NCBI GenBank assembly: GCA_963576565.1
Contig: OY755048.1
Span: 4,904,501 to 4,968,500 of the forward strand
Origin: Aspidapion aeneum
Lineage: Eukaryota > Arthropoda > Insecta > Coleoptera > Brentidae
Direction: 5' to 3'
DNA length: 64,000 nucleotides
In this document: positions 11,800 to 21,705 of the stretch, piece by piece
Position numbering within the stretch: position 1 is the first letter of the stretch
How the letters are laid out: the number at the start of each line of letters is the position of its first letter
Notes under the pieces: generated by a model
Told to the model about the DNA's origin: nothing
Databases searched by the model: none
The model's input: the letters and a program-made list of their open reading frames with translations, nothing else
Translations under genes and position numbers: made by a program

Positions 11800-12229
11800 C
11801 TTAAAAAATGTTTTTTAAAGTAAACGGCAAAGTTGTCCCCAAACTTGCATGCTTGGTTTAGTCAGTCCGAAGCTCAAAAAAAGTCTGCGCCAGCGTACTC
11901 CGTTAGGAATCATATTCAAGAATTTTTGCAAAGGAAAAACTTGGGCGTCTCAGCAAAATGAAGCCATGATCAAAAATTCAGCCTGTTACTCATCACTTAA
12001 AAAATAGACCGACGTACTCTGGACTATTAGGTTATCGAGAATTATGTAATTGTGCATAATGGAACTTTTTAAAAACCTTCCAGTGTTCCAATCAGAGAAA
12101 ATGATGGCACTTCTCTGAGTTCATCATTTAGCCAAAAAAAACGTTTATTCCGCAAAACTCAGAATTTGTTTGTTCCTCTTGGGGCAACACTATAGTCAAC
12201 GTACTAGTTCAGGCAAGATTCAGGAAAAT
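11800..12229. other. No gene seen
   Basis: Between the LINE tail and the module repeats. No open frame of note, no element ends recognised. Confidence 0.4.
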
Positions 12230-13220
12230 CCACTTTCTAGAAGCATTTTATATTACTTTTTGGCAAATGGGCAATTCCCCCTATTTTGACCCCGCTAAAT
12301 CCGAATATCCCTGTTGCCAACTCGAAATATTGACAGTGGCTGAGATATTCAAAATGGCGGCGGAATTTTAAATTTCCGCTGGAAAGCCCAAATTGACACA
12401 GGTGTTCATTCAAGATATATATTTGTATGATTAAAAAATAATAACATATTATTTTTTTTTAAATGGCTGCAAAAACCTCCAAAAACCCCCCCAGACCTCC
12501 CAAAATCTGAAAGTTTGAGGTTTTTTCAAATTTTCTTAAAAACTAAGCTTCTAAGAGAAAAATGTATAATATACTTTATTGTAGACAATAAAATTCCCTT
12601 TTCAACGTGGTATAACTTAATAAGGTTAGACTAATAACAAGCTCTCCAGCGGCGTCCGTTAATTGAAGTAATTAAAAAAAGTTGAAAAAATACCTATGTT
12701 TTTTCTAAGATTTATTAAATTTTTTTTAAAACTAATATCTACAGAAAACCGTGTATTACATTTTGGTATACTCACAAAAATTTCCTTCAAAATGACGTAT
12801 AAGATGATTAAATCGGTTTTATAAATAATTCTTCAGGGGCATCCGTAAATTAAATTAATTTTGAAAAAACAGAAAATAAACACGTTTTATCTAATTTTCT
12901 CAAAAACTAAGCCTAACATAAAAAAACTTGTTCTACGCTTTTTTGTAGACAGGGAAATTCCCTTTTTAAAAATGTGAAACTCGGTGGGGTTTGACTTATA
13001 GCAAACTCTCCAGCGACGTCCGTCAATGGGGGTGATTTCAACAAATCATTAAAAAAAACATGTTTTTCATACGTTTTATTCAATTTTCTTAAAAACCAAG
13101 CTCTTTATCAAAAAATATGTTCCATACTTTGTCATAGCCAATAAAATTTACTTTCAAACGATGTATAACAAAGTGGAAGTTATTTTATTCCAGTGGTGTT
13201 CTTAATTTAAAAAAATTATT
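12230..13220. repeat. Degenerate ~180-bp module repeat, copy 2 (long)
   Basis: The fullest example of the family. A leader ('agcattttatattactttt', 'gagatattcaaaatggcgg') is followed by at least four diverged units. Each has an A/T-rich 'ttttcttaaaaactaagc' phrase, 'tttgtagacaataaaattcc' or a variant, 'gtataac...ggtgg', 'ctccagcgrcgtccgt' and an A-run. Spacing between the 'cgtccgt' phrases is about 170-190 bp. Related blocks occur at 1.1-1.6, 14.4-15.4, 30.1-32.5, 36.0-38.8 and 39.9-40.2 kb. Confidence 0.65.
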
Positions 13221-13284
13221 TAAGATCAATCCAAACTAATCAATTTTGTGTCTTATTACCTTTTCGGTGGATAATAAAGAGCGG

Positions 13285-13383
13285 CGGATAAAAGGTCGAA
13301 AGTACAAAAGGTCGAAAGTCCAAAGGTCGGAAGTACAAAAGGTCGAAAGTACAAAAGATCAAAAAACAAAAGGTCGAAAGTAT
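13285..13383. repeat. Minisatellite, ~17-bp unit
   Basis: Five to six imperfect copies of 'acaaaaggtcgaaagt'. The 69-codon frame spanning it is produced by the repeat (a lysine/serine-rich string) and is not called as a gene. Confidence 0.8.
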
Positions 13384-14398
13384 GAGTACCTAATTATGAT
13401 TATGTCCCCCCCCCCCCTCCCAAACCGTACATTAGATTCACCACTTTATTTTTAGTTCCATATGCATAAAAAAATAAGCAAAAACACCTGTGTCAAAGTT
13501 ACTACTGTTACTTTCTGCACATTCTGGCCCCTATGCCCCCTCCCCTTATAACCACCGGTGTTTTTTTGCTTTAAAGAACTTATTTAGATAAATCAAAATA
13601 ACTAATTTAATCAAAAAACAGTTTATTTTAATTTAGAAACATTTTATTTTAGTAGATATAAATTACTAACCTTTTTGAAGTATTTATCATAACATTACCT
13701 CACTTTGTAATATATCATTTAAAAAGAAATTATCTTATCCTCAATAAAGGCACATTTTTTTCTGAAAATCTTAGAAAAGATATTTAAATATGCAAGAGAA
13801 ACTAATTATTTTAGTTATTTTTGAAAATAAGTTTATATTAGTACGCCCCTGAAGCCTTAAATATGGCAACAACCCAACATTTTAATAAAGTTTTTAAAAT
13901 AAAATGTTATGTTCTACAATAAAGTATACTACATATTTTTTCCTAAAAAGTGCAGTTTTTGAGAAAAAAATTTTTATTACAAGCGTTTATTTAGCTTCAG
14001 ATGTTCTGTCTAACTAACTATCAAATCTTGTGAAGCGTTTTTGACACACTTCCCATTATCCGATTTGGATGAAATTTGGTTCACACATAGTGGTCCCATG
14101 ACAATACAACATTAAGACAAAAATATCCTTCCACCCCTACCCCCACCCCTTCTATAGAAAATTGTGTTTTTGACACAAATTAATTCAATTCAATTCATCT
14201 ATTAGTCAACGATTTACAGTGTAAATATGGACATTGTCAAAATAGTAAAACTAATTAAAACGATTTCATTACAAAAAAAAAACTTCACCAAAATTGAACA
14301 TTGAACACGGCAAAAAAAAATTGTCTTAGATCAAAGCAAACTGCTTTGAAGCAAAATAATTTGTGCATTCCTATTCACCAAGAGAATATTTCCTTGAT
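13384..14398. other. No gene; short link to the palindrome
   Basis: Mostly AT-rich DNA without features. 14041-14100 ('gacacacttcccattatccg', 'catagtggtccc') recurs inverted at about 15005-15075, so it belongs to the foldback structure that follows. Confidence 0.45.
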
Positions 14399-15262
14399 AT
14401 AGCAAAAACCTGTTTTTTTTTTAAATTTTATGCAATTTTCTCGAAAACTAACCTTTTTATCAAAAATTGCAAAGAACAGTTTTTTGTGGAGAATAAAATT
14501 CCCTTTCCAACGATGTATTGGTCAATAAGGTTAGGAAAAGCAAGTAGCTCTTCAGTGGCGTACGTAAATTGGGATTATTTAGATATAAATTGGTAAATTT
14601 TTTTTAAGTCACAAGCTTTTATAAAATGCACTAAAAATTAAAAAATAATTTTTTAACTTTCTAATATTATCATAATAATAAAAGCGATGGCCGACTGATG
14701 GAAATATCAAATTAATATCACTATTTGCAAGAATCAATCTAGCAGAAAAATGCAAAGGTACCAAACTCACCCAACCCGACCCAAGATACCCCAGCATTTC
14801 TCTGACATAGGTATGGCAATGGCATAACATTGCGGCACATCAAACATATCTTTGATGACCTGCTATGTTGAATATTCTTTAAGTGTTTAGATCACAAATT
14901 AAGATTAACTTATGCTTTGATTTGCGGCCATCGCTTTTATTATTATGATAATATTAGAAAGTTAGAAAAGTATTTTTTAATTTTTAGTGCATTTTATAAA
15001 AGCTTGTTGTATTATCATCGGACCACTATGTGTCTTCCAAATTTTATCCAAATCGGATAACGGGAAGTGTATATATAAATAATCCCAATTTTCGTACGCC
15101 ACTGATGAGCTACTTGCTTTTCCTGACCTTATTGACCAATACATCGTTGGAAAGGGAATTTTATTCTCCACAAAAAACTGTTCTTTGCAATTTTTGATAA
15201 AAAGGTTAGTTTTCGAGAAAATTGCATAAAATTTAAAAAAAAAACAGGTTTTTGGGGGTTTG
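14399..15262. mobile_element. Palindromic (foldback) element, ~860 bp
   Basis: Left arm 14399-14692 and right arm 14931-15262 are inverted copies: outer part 14399-14600 pairs with ~15066-15262, inner part 14611-14692 with 14931-15003. Phrases such as 'aacgatgtattggtcaataa' and 'gtggagaataaaattccctt' are intact in both arms. The ~240-bp centre (14693-14930) is unique. The arms consist of one unit of the ~180-bp module family. The 73-77-codon frames are mirror images of each other, which shows they are by-products. No transposase and no certain target duplication. Confidence 0.7.
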
Positions 15263-15400
15263 GGGGGGATTTTTTCCGTCCCTGTCGATTTTTCGAGTTG
15301 GCAACAGAGATATTCGGATTCAGCGGGGTCAAATTAGGAGGAAATGGTCTGTTGCCAAAAAGTAATATGATTTGCTTCTAGACCGAAAACGGAAAGCCTT
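15263..15400. repeat. Module-repeat leader, inverted
   Basis: Contains 'gagttggcaacagagatatt', 'attcagcggggtcaaa' and 'aaaaagtaatat...gcttctag', the same ordered phrases as 12240-12340 and 40060-40165. Confidence 0.55.
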
Positions 15401-16326
15401 TTAAAATAATATGCTCAGACTATACAGTGTTTTCCCTGTACGGTGCTACAGTGTTTTGTTTTTTGAATCAACAAGGCTGATCGACAGTTTAAAATTTTAA
15501 TACAAGCCAGCTTGATTAATTTTAATTTGAATTAAAAAATTAACCTTTTTAGTCTTTAATTTTAATTCAATTTGTTTTTTTATTTGGGACTTCATTAAAT
15601 AACTCTTTTTTCATTCTAACCAAATTCGTTTTTATTAACATAAAAAAATGATTACAAAGCTTTTTTATTACTGAAGAAATGATGAAAAGCCTTTAATAAA
15701 ATAACTAAACTTAAATTCATTATTTAAATTCAAATAAAAAAATATATTCACTAAATATAATAGTAATTTTTTTTTATAACATTTTTATTCTACACACATG
15801 AACTTTTTTTTGTCTCTCTCTCCACCTTCACAACTCTTGAAGCCAGGGAGATTTCAGAAGAATACCCATCCAAAGATTTAGAGTCTTGTTTTCCCAATAT
15901 TTGGTCCAACCTAAAAATATATTATAAAAAATACGGATGTTTATTTTTAAGATCAGAAAAATATAAAATTAAAAAAAAAACAGGAAGAGCAGGCATTACA
16001 GCATAAAAAAAGACATCTTATTCGTAGTCAGTTGAACAAAGATAAAAGCCGACCATCGGCATATCCTTTATAGAAAATGACATGGGAGGCGGTATATATA
16101 CTCATGAAAATTATATCATTTTATTATAGCGTAAACTAAAGAAATAAAAATAGATAATCAAACTTTCTATTCCTACACCTACAGGAACGACACTGATTAT
16201 TTTTTAACTCTGCATACTGCCGACTAAAGGGGTCCCGAAAAGCACACCCGAAAGCAATTAAAAGCGCATCTCAAAAAAATCCGCCAATCAGGTGCCGTCC
16301 ATCCACCTGGGCTCGGTCGGTCGGAA
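15401..16326. other. No gene seen
   Basis: AT-rich. Nothing recognised apart from A/T runs at 15520-15780. Confidence 0.4.
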
Positions 16327-16466
16327 AACAAATACTTTGTGGTCGGACCGCCAAGAGTCGCGCCTTTTCTCTGTCGGTAGGGTTGAATATATACCAGGAA
16401 GATTTTATAACCAACAAATACTTTGTGGTCGGACCGTAAAGAGCTGCGCCTCTTCTCTGTCGGTAG
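16327..16466. repeat. Two direct repeats, 86-bp spacing
   Basis: 'aacaaatactttgtggtcgg' at 16327 and 16413, continuing with 'accgycaagag' and 'cttttctctgtcggtag' or near variants. The region is richer in G+C than its flanks. The 63-codon frame across it is a consequence of the repeat. Confidence 0.7.
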
Positions 16467-16597
16467 TACGGGGTGTTCTTTAAAAATTGAAAATAGTTTG
16501 TTAAATTTGTTTCTAATTACAAAATATGAATTATTTTGATGTTAGTGGCTCAAATGACAGACTAGCCGAATACAACTTTTATTAAAATACAGCGAAT

Positions 16598-16633
16598 TAA
16601 AATGAACCGAACCGAACCAAACCGAACCGAACC
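16598..16633. repeat. (GAACC)n tract
   Basis: Tandem 'gaaccgaaccgaaccaaacc' type units, the same pentamer as at 5347 and 53.0-53.4 kb. Confidence 0.8.
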
Positions 16634-16854
16634 TAAAAATCATGTCTAAAAACAAGCGACTTGTGTTGTCATATATTTTACTTAATCTTGCATGTAATTA
16701 ATACTTGTTGATGTGGAAAATTAATTAATTAAAAGTAAAGATAATTAAACATTTATAAATGGCGAAAATACCATTTATATTCAAATCCCGCTTAGCTACA
16801 GAGGGAAATGGGGTTTTTTTCAGTTTTGGCAGCTAATTAAAAAAGCTGTAATAT

Positions 16855-17049
16855 TAGCTCACACTACTACTATACTATAGTAGTGTGAGCTATGGTGATC
16901 CTAATTTTTTCGAGAAAAAAAAAGGTGCTTCGATTTAAAAAATTTTTTATATATCTTTGCGTTTCAGATGATTTTGAAACTTTTTTGTTGCGCCGTCTGT
17001 CTGTCTGTCTGTCTGTCTGTATGTCTGTATGTCTGTCTGTCTGTCTGTA

Positions 17050-17100
<51 letters not shown>

Positions 17101-17663
17101 ATGTCTGTATGTCTGTATGTCTGTCTGTAACGACCAACGCGCATAACTCAAAAATCGCTGGGCCGATTTTAATGAAATTTGGTACCTAGGCTAGGTTTTG
17201 GGTCGAGATTGTCCAATTTAAAAATGAACAAAATCCACCGAACACAAGCCAAATAAAAGGGTTGGGGAAGATTTCAAAAATTAGAGTTTATGGAAAAATA
17301 TGGCGTGTGTGATATCAAACGAAAGGTAATTGAGTCTGGAGTTCAACAAAATACATTTTAGTTTATTTGAAAAAAAGGGTGGGGGTAAATTTCAAAAATT
17401 AGAGTTTAAGTGGAAATATGGCGTGTATGATATCCAACGAAAGGTAATTGGGTCTGGAGTTAAACAAAATACATTTTAGTTTAAAAAAAGGGTGGGGGTA
17501 AATTTCAAAAATTAGAGTTTAAGTCAAAGCATGGCTTGTGTGATATCAAACGAAAGGTGATTGAGTCTGGAATTGAATAAAATATATTTCAGTTTTTAGT
17601 AATATTAGCTCAGACGTATAGTACGTAGTGTGAGCTTAAGTGCCCATAAATTGGCAGAGTATT
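16855..17663 (+). mobile_element. Family H element, full copy 1 (Helentron-like, non-autonomous)
   Basis: Order: left hairpin (TAGCTCACACTAC ... GTAGTGTGAGCTA); a conserved block 'ggtgatcctaattttttcga'; a block ending 'tttgaaacttttttgttgcg'; (CTGT)n at ~16994-17128; 'aacgaccaacgcgcataact'; then about three ~110-bp units, each with 'gggtgggggtaaatttcaaa', 'atatggcgtgtgtgatatc' and 'acgaaaggtaattgagtctg'. It closes with a right hairpin (AGCTCACAC/AGACG ... GTGTGAGCT) and the tail 'gcccataaattggcagagta'. No protein is encoded; the long C-L-S-V frames come from the CTGT tract. Insertion without a clear target duplication into T-rich sites (see 35123) suggests a Helitron/Helentron-type mechanism. 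That is inference. Confidence 0.8.
16994..17128. repeat. (CTGT)n microsatellite inside family H
   Basis: About 33 tetramers with occasional 'ctgtatgt' variants. Present at the same internal position in all full copies, with very different lengths (about 25 to 135 bp), so it expands and contracts after insertion. Confidence 0.9.
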
Positions 17664-19029
17664 ATTTTTTGGTTATACTCATCTTGAATATCTTAGCATA
17701 TCTCAGCACCTGGCGTTTCGAGGGGGGGGCGAGAAATGGATTATTTTCCCAAAAGTAATATAAAATGTTCTAGAAAATTGATTTTAATAAATCTTGCCGT
17801 GACTATGTAACTAAGTAAAGATGATTAAAGAATTTATCTAGTGATGTGGAAATTGGCACAAAAAAGAGGTGACCTATGGATAATTCCGCATAGTTAGGTT
17901 TATCGGGATGCGATTAGTTCAAACTCGTGCTCTAATCCTTTTACTTTTTAATCCTGTTAGAAACGAAAGCTTTTAAAAGTTTAAGTATAATGTATGATTA
18001 ATCTTTACCGTCAGTTGCTTGGAAAAAGCGCAAATGTACCTTTGGTCCCTGGCTTGTGTGTAGTTGGTGTCTATTTTTAGTCGGATCTTTCCGATGATGA
18101 GTAAAATGTGTTTTAGGGTACAGGAATTTTTTTAGCTAATTACTAATGACACACGAATTCTGTTTAAATTAAATGAAACAACCTTGTGCATTTTCTTGAT
18201 AATATTACATATTATCCCTCGAAATCAAGTTGACTTAAAATATTTTATTTTTCTTGATATCTAATTTTGAATACAAATAAATTCTATGCAAAACTATTTA
18301 CTTAGGTAGATTCATTGAATATTCCTACCTAAAATGAAAAACCAATAACAAAAAAAGTTTTTTAGGTTTCGATTATAAAAAATGTTAAAAAGGTAAAAAA
18401 CTTGAATTGTAAATTTTGTTTTTTTTATAATAAGAATGAAAATAAAACTAAAAATGTTCATTAAACTAGCCTGCCTGCCTGATTACTAAAAATATTTGGC
18501 TTTATTAAAAAAATAACTATGAATAAATTCCTCTGAAACAATTTTTTTAATAAATGTTCTTAAAATGGGAACCTTGGCAGTTAAATGGCTGAAATATATT
18601 TATTGATTTTTGAGTTCATGTGTCTCAGATAGATAGACGCAATTTTGGTGGTTACCTCTTTTTTGACCCAAACTTATTTTGAGTGAAAATAAAAAAGTTT
18701 TTTTTTGACGATCCCAATAGCCTTCCTACATATAGTAGCTAAACAGTAAGTTAACCAAGCAAACTTTTATAGTCTAATTTATATTCAAGCAAAAATTATC
18801 ATTGACTGGGCAAAAATATAGTTCAAAAACACGGAAAAAAATTTAATCTTTCTTTCAGGACCTAAAATGTGGGGGATATGGGTGAAATTTAGAGGACAAA
18901 AATATTTTGCCACTTACGTTGTATGCATTTATATATATAATACGCTTAAGATTTTAGTTTTTTTTTTAATACTTAACCAAACTTCAGTTTGAGAATATTT
19001 TTAGCTGTTTTAGGCAAAAATCTTAAAAA
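17664..19029. other. No gene; short module-repeat scrap at the left
   Basis: 17690-17790 has 'atctcagcacctggcg' and 'aaaagtaatataaaatgttc', phrases of the module family. The rest (17791-19029) is AT-rich without recognisable features. Confidence 0.45.
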
Positions 19030-19165
19030 TCACAGTCAATTCTGCCATAGCAAAAAGATTTGCTCATATCTCTACTACTTATCACTACTAAATATTTTAT
19101 TATTTTGAGTCCTAAGAATTTCGGGAAGAGGGAAAACCCTTGATCCCCCCTAGGGACGGCCTTAA
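19030..19165 (-). mobile_element. DNA-transposon end, sibling of the 24044 end
   Basis: Inverse match to 24044-24170: 'ctactaaatattttattatt', 'agtcctaa', 'ttgatcccc', 'ccctaggkacggcctt'. Only this end was found, so it is a fragment or a solo end of the same hAT-like family. Confidence 0.55.
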
Positions 19166-19284
19166 TTTATATTGAAGAAATGCATATTTTCTTGGTCGAG
19201 TGCTCATTATTCTCATAGCTTTCAACTGAAAATATGTACAAATAAAAATTGGTTACAATGTTGTATGTATTGTTTAAGTACAAT

Positions 19285-19545
19285 AGGTAAAGTTCGCGCG
19301 GTGAGAGTTGAAGCTACCCACGTCACGGCTGAGCGGGATCTACTGGCCCCGCCTCTAGCTTGGGATTGGCTGTTTCGGAGACCCATAGGCGTAGTGTTTT
19401 ATGGGTTCAATTATTTTTATTTTACCGCTATAAATTATTATGTGTAATTTATTCTGCACGGCACTGTCCGACCAAAAGTAGGCGTATACCAAGACAAAAT
19501 TGATGACGTGCGTGGCATCAACTCTCGCCGCGTCTACTCGAGTCT
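19285..19545. mobile_element. MITE with ~30-bp inverted repeats
   Basis: 19297-19325 ('cgcggtgagagttgaagcta', then 'cccacgtca') and 19504-19533 are inverted copies with about 27 of 29 positions equal. The centre is GC-richer ('actggccccgcctctagctt'). Outer ends and target duplication are not clear, so the family is open. The 91-codon frame across it has no domain. Confidence 0.5.
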
Positions 19546-20040
19546 GGTAATGGTTTACGGTTTAAGTGTAGTTTAATGTAGTTAGGATAATAATTGTAGC
19601 TTTAACTGGAGAGTATTCATTGCAAAAGAAATTTCTTAATAAACAAAATATTAATTGTCTTGAAAGAAGAATCAAAATTGTTTATTGCAAGAAAGTTTTT
19701 TCTAGAAATAAGTTGTATTTATATAATGAAAGACGGTTTTTACCTTCACTGAATGGAATATTCAAAGAAAATAGTTTGCTTGATTTGATATAATTTTTTT
19801 TCTATGTAGTTTTATTAAAAACATGATTTATATCAACATTGTAATTCTTATTTGGGCATATTGTTAATTAAAATATAATATTGCTTACTGAAATGTGAAG
19901 TAACTTGTCAATAATGTTTCAAGTTAGGCGCCTCTTTAGTTATGAATTATGATGGAATGTTGGCCCATCAAATCATAAATTGTTATGACATTGCAAATTA
20001 ACAAGGTAGGTACAAGCATATATGTATTAAAGGAGGTATA
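19546..20040. other. No gene seen
   Basis: AT-rich, no repeats or frames of note. Confidence 0.4.
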
Positions 20041-20044
20041 CATA

Positions 20045-20150
20045 GGTTCGTCGGTCCAATGCGTTAGTGTGCTGATTACAAGTGAGTTAGCAATATCGCT
20101 TGCTACAGTGGCGTGTTTGAATCCAGTTGGTGCAGACGTCGGGTGCTACA
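20045..20150 (+). repeat. tRNA-derived SINE head (probable)
   Basis: The stretch has the spacing of a pol III internal promoter: an A-box-like 'cggtccaatgcgttag', then about 50 bp later a B-box-like 'gtttgaatccag'. Between them, 'gctgattacaagtgagttag' resembles an anticodon-arm region. Stem pairing is too poor for a functional tRNA, so I read it as the head of a tRNA-related SINE or an old pseudo-tRNA. The downstream body is not defined. Confidence 0.45.
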
Positions 20151-20159
20151 AACATTTAT

Positions 20160-21703
20160 GAGATTCCCCCAGTGGCGGCTGGTGAGGTAGTGCCAGTACA
20201 CTACCCTATTTTTTTGCAAAAACACGTTTTTTTTAAAATATCTATAGGTTTTTAATTTTATTTTTTGCGTTTCTTTTTAGTATATTAGTTAGATGAAATT
20301 TGGTAACCCTGTGCAATTCTATGGATCACACTCCGATTAGACGCCGTGAGTCAGCCACTAAAACCCAAGGCAGCGTAGAACACTTTTCTGTTGGCTTCTT
20401 CAAACAGCGATAGACTTTATGCGCAGCCTATAGGTACAAGCGACAGATATAGGGCCAATGTTGAACATTCAGCGTTATTTAAATAGGAAAAATCATGGCA
20501 GAGGCCATCAGTTAGTCGTATTACTTGTATTGTTATTGTGCGTGGAGCATGGATGTTTTACTTTACGTCCTTTACATTACATTTAAATTAATTCAGCAGA
20601 ATTTTCTGATAAATTCCTAGTCATTTCATGGCAAAAATGCGCATGGGTTTGTTTCTTTAAAAAAAATTAGAAACCCCAAAAATAACACTAGTTGGTAGTA
20701 GTGGGGGCATGATTTTTAACGACTTGTGTGTAAAAATTTATGCGCAACACCCCGAAATTTGGTGATTCAAAATTCTGGCACTACTATGTTGTATTGGCAC
20801 GGTTGGGTTCGGTTTCGGTTCGGTTCAGATTTTTCCGCCAGTGGATGCCCCATTCCTTGGACAAGTGCAAAATATATTTTAGTCCTATCTCTTCATTCAC
20901 TTCGGTAAGCATCACTACCATGCAAAGGCAAAAGAAGGTGGGGGTACCTACTCGCAAAAGCTAAATTAGCAAAAAGGAAAAAAAAGATTGTGACAAAGGA
21001 TTTCACATTTATTTACGACGAAACGGGGTTCAAGTAAAATGGCGTCACACAAATAAAAAAAACCACACTTTATGATTTCGATAAATCTGATATAGCCTAA
21101 TTTTAAAAATATAAAAAGTTTTGCTATAAAATTGGTGTCTGCTTTAACTGAAGGTAAGACTTTTCTTTATCTTTGTTGATATCTCTTATTTTTGTAAATG
21201 CATAATGGCTAGAACCTCAAAAGTTATTCAATGCAAAATTTCGTGCCAAAATCATTCAGTGTTGATTTTTATTAAATGACGTAAAATCGGGTATTTTTAG
21301 CAAAATTATTTTTATTATTTTGTTTACCTTCCTAGCTCCGAAGCCTGTACTTAGTTAAAAATTGTATTGTTTTAAACGAAAATTTGGAAATAAGGTTAAG
21401 AACCTGGTACACTTTATTTCTTGATGCACAGCAACGATATTGTTGTAAAGTTTGTTTTCTATAATTTTTGACCCCGCAAAGTGCTAAAAATAGTTTGATA
21501 AAACACTATCAATTTTAAGGGTAGTTTTTTAAGATTAAAATCGTGTGGAAATATACGCAAATAACACAACTTGGTTTAATAACAGCCAATTCTTTTGGGG
21601 AAAAATGCAGTACTGGTGCGCCACTAGTGCTATATTTGTATTCTTTTGGGAAAAACTGTTGCATTTTTTGTATTGTTTTGGGTAACTGACAAACCCAGTG
21701 TTG
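20160..21703. other. No gene; scattered transposon scraps
   Basis: 'cagtggcggctggtga' at 20170-20185 looks like a hAT left end, but no partner was found. 20806-20827 is a short 'ggttcggtttcggttcggtt' tract. The 60-, 74- and 94-codon frames show no domain. A stretch rich in 'aaa' with 'cattcagtgttga' (21.2 kb) is unremarkable. Confidence 0.4.
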
Positions 21704-21705
21704 TA

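Noticed and set aside
16892..17189. Long frames rich in C-L-S-V or R-Q-T-D at the CTGT tracts (also near 27.7, 32.9, 35.3, 43.8, 50.4 kb)
   Set aside because: They are translations of the (CTGT)n / (ACAG)n microsatellite, open in several frames on both strands, and belong to the non-coding family H.
19172..19447. 91-codon plus-strand gene
   Set aside because: Crosses the arm of a MITE and has no domain.
20170..20185. hAT element starting CAGTGGCGGCTGG
   Set aside because: No inverted partner end or matching 8-bp flank was found in the following sequence.
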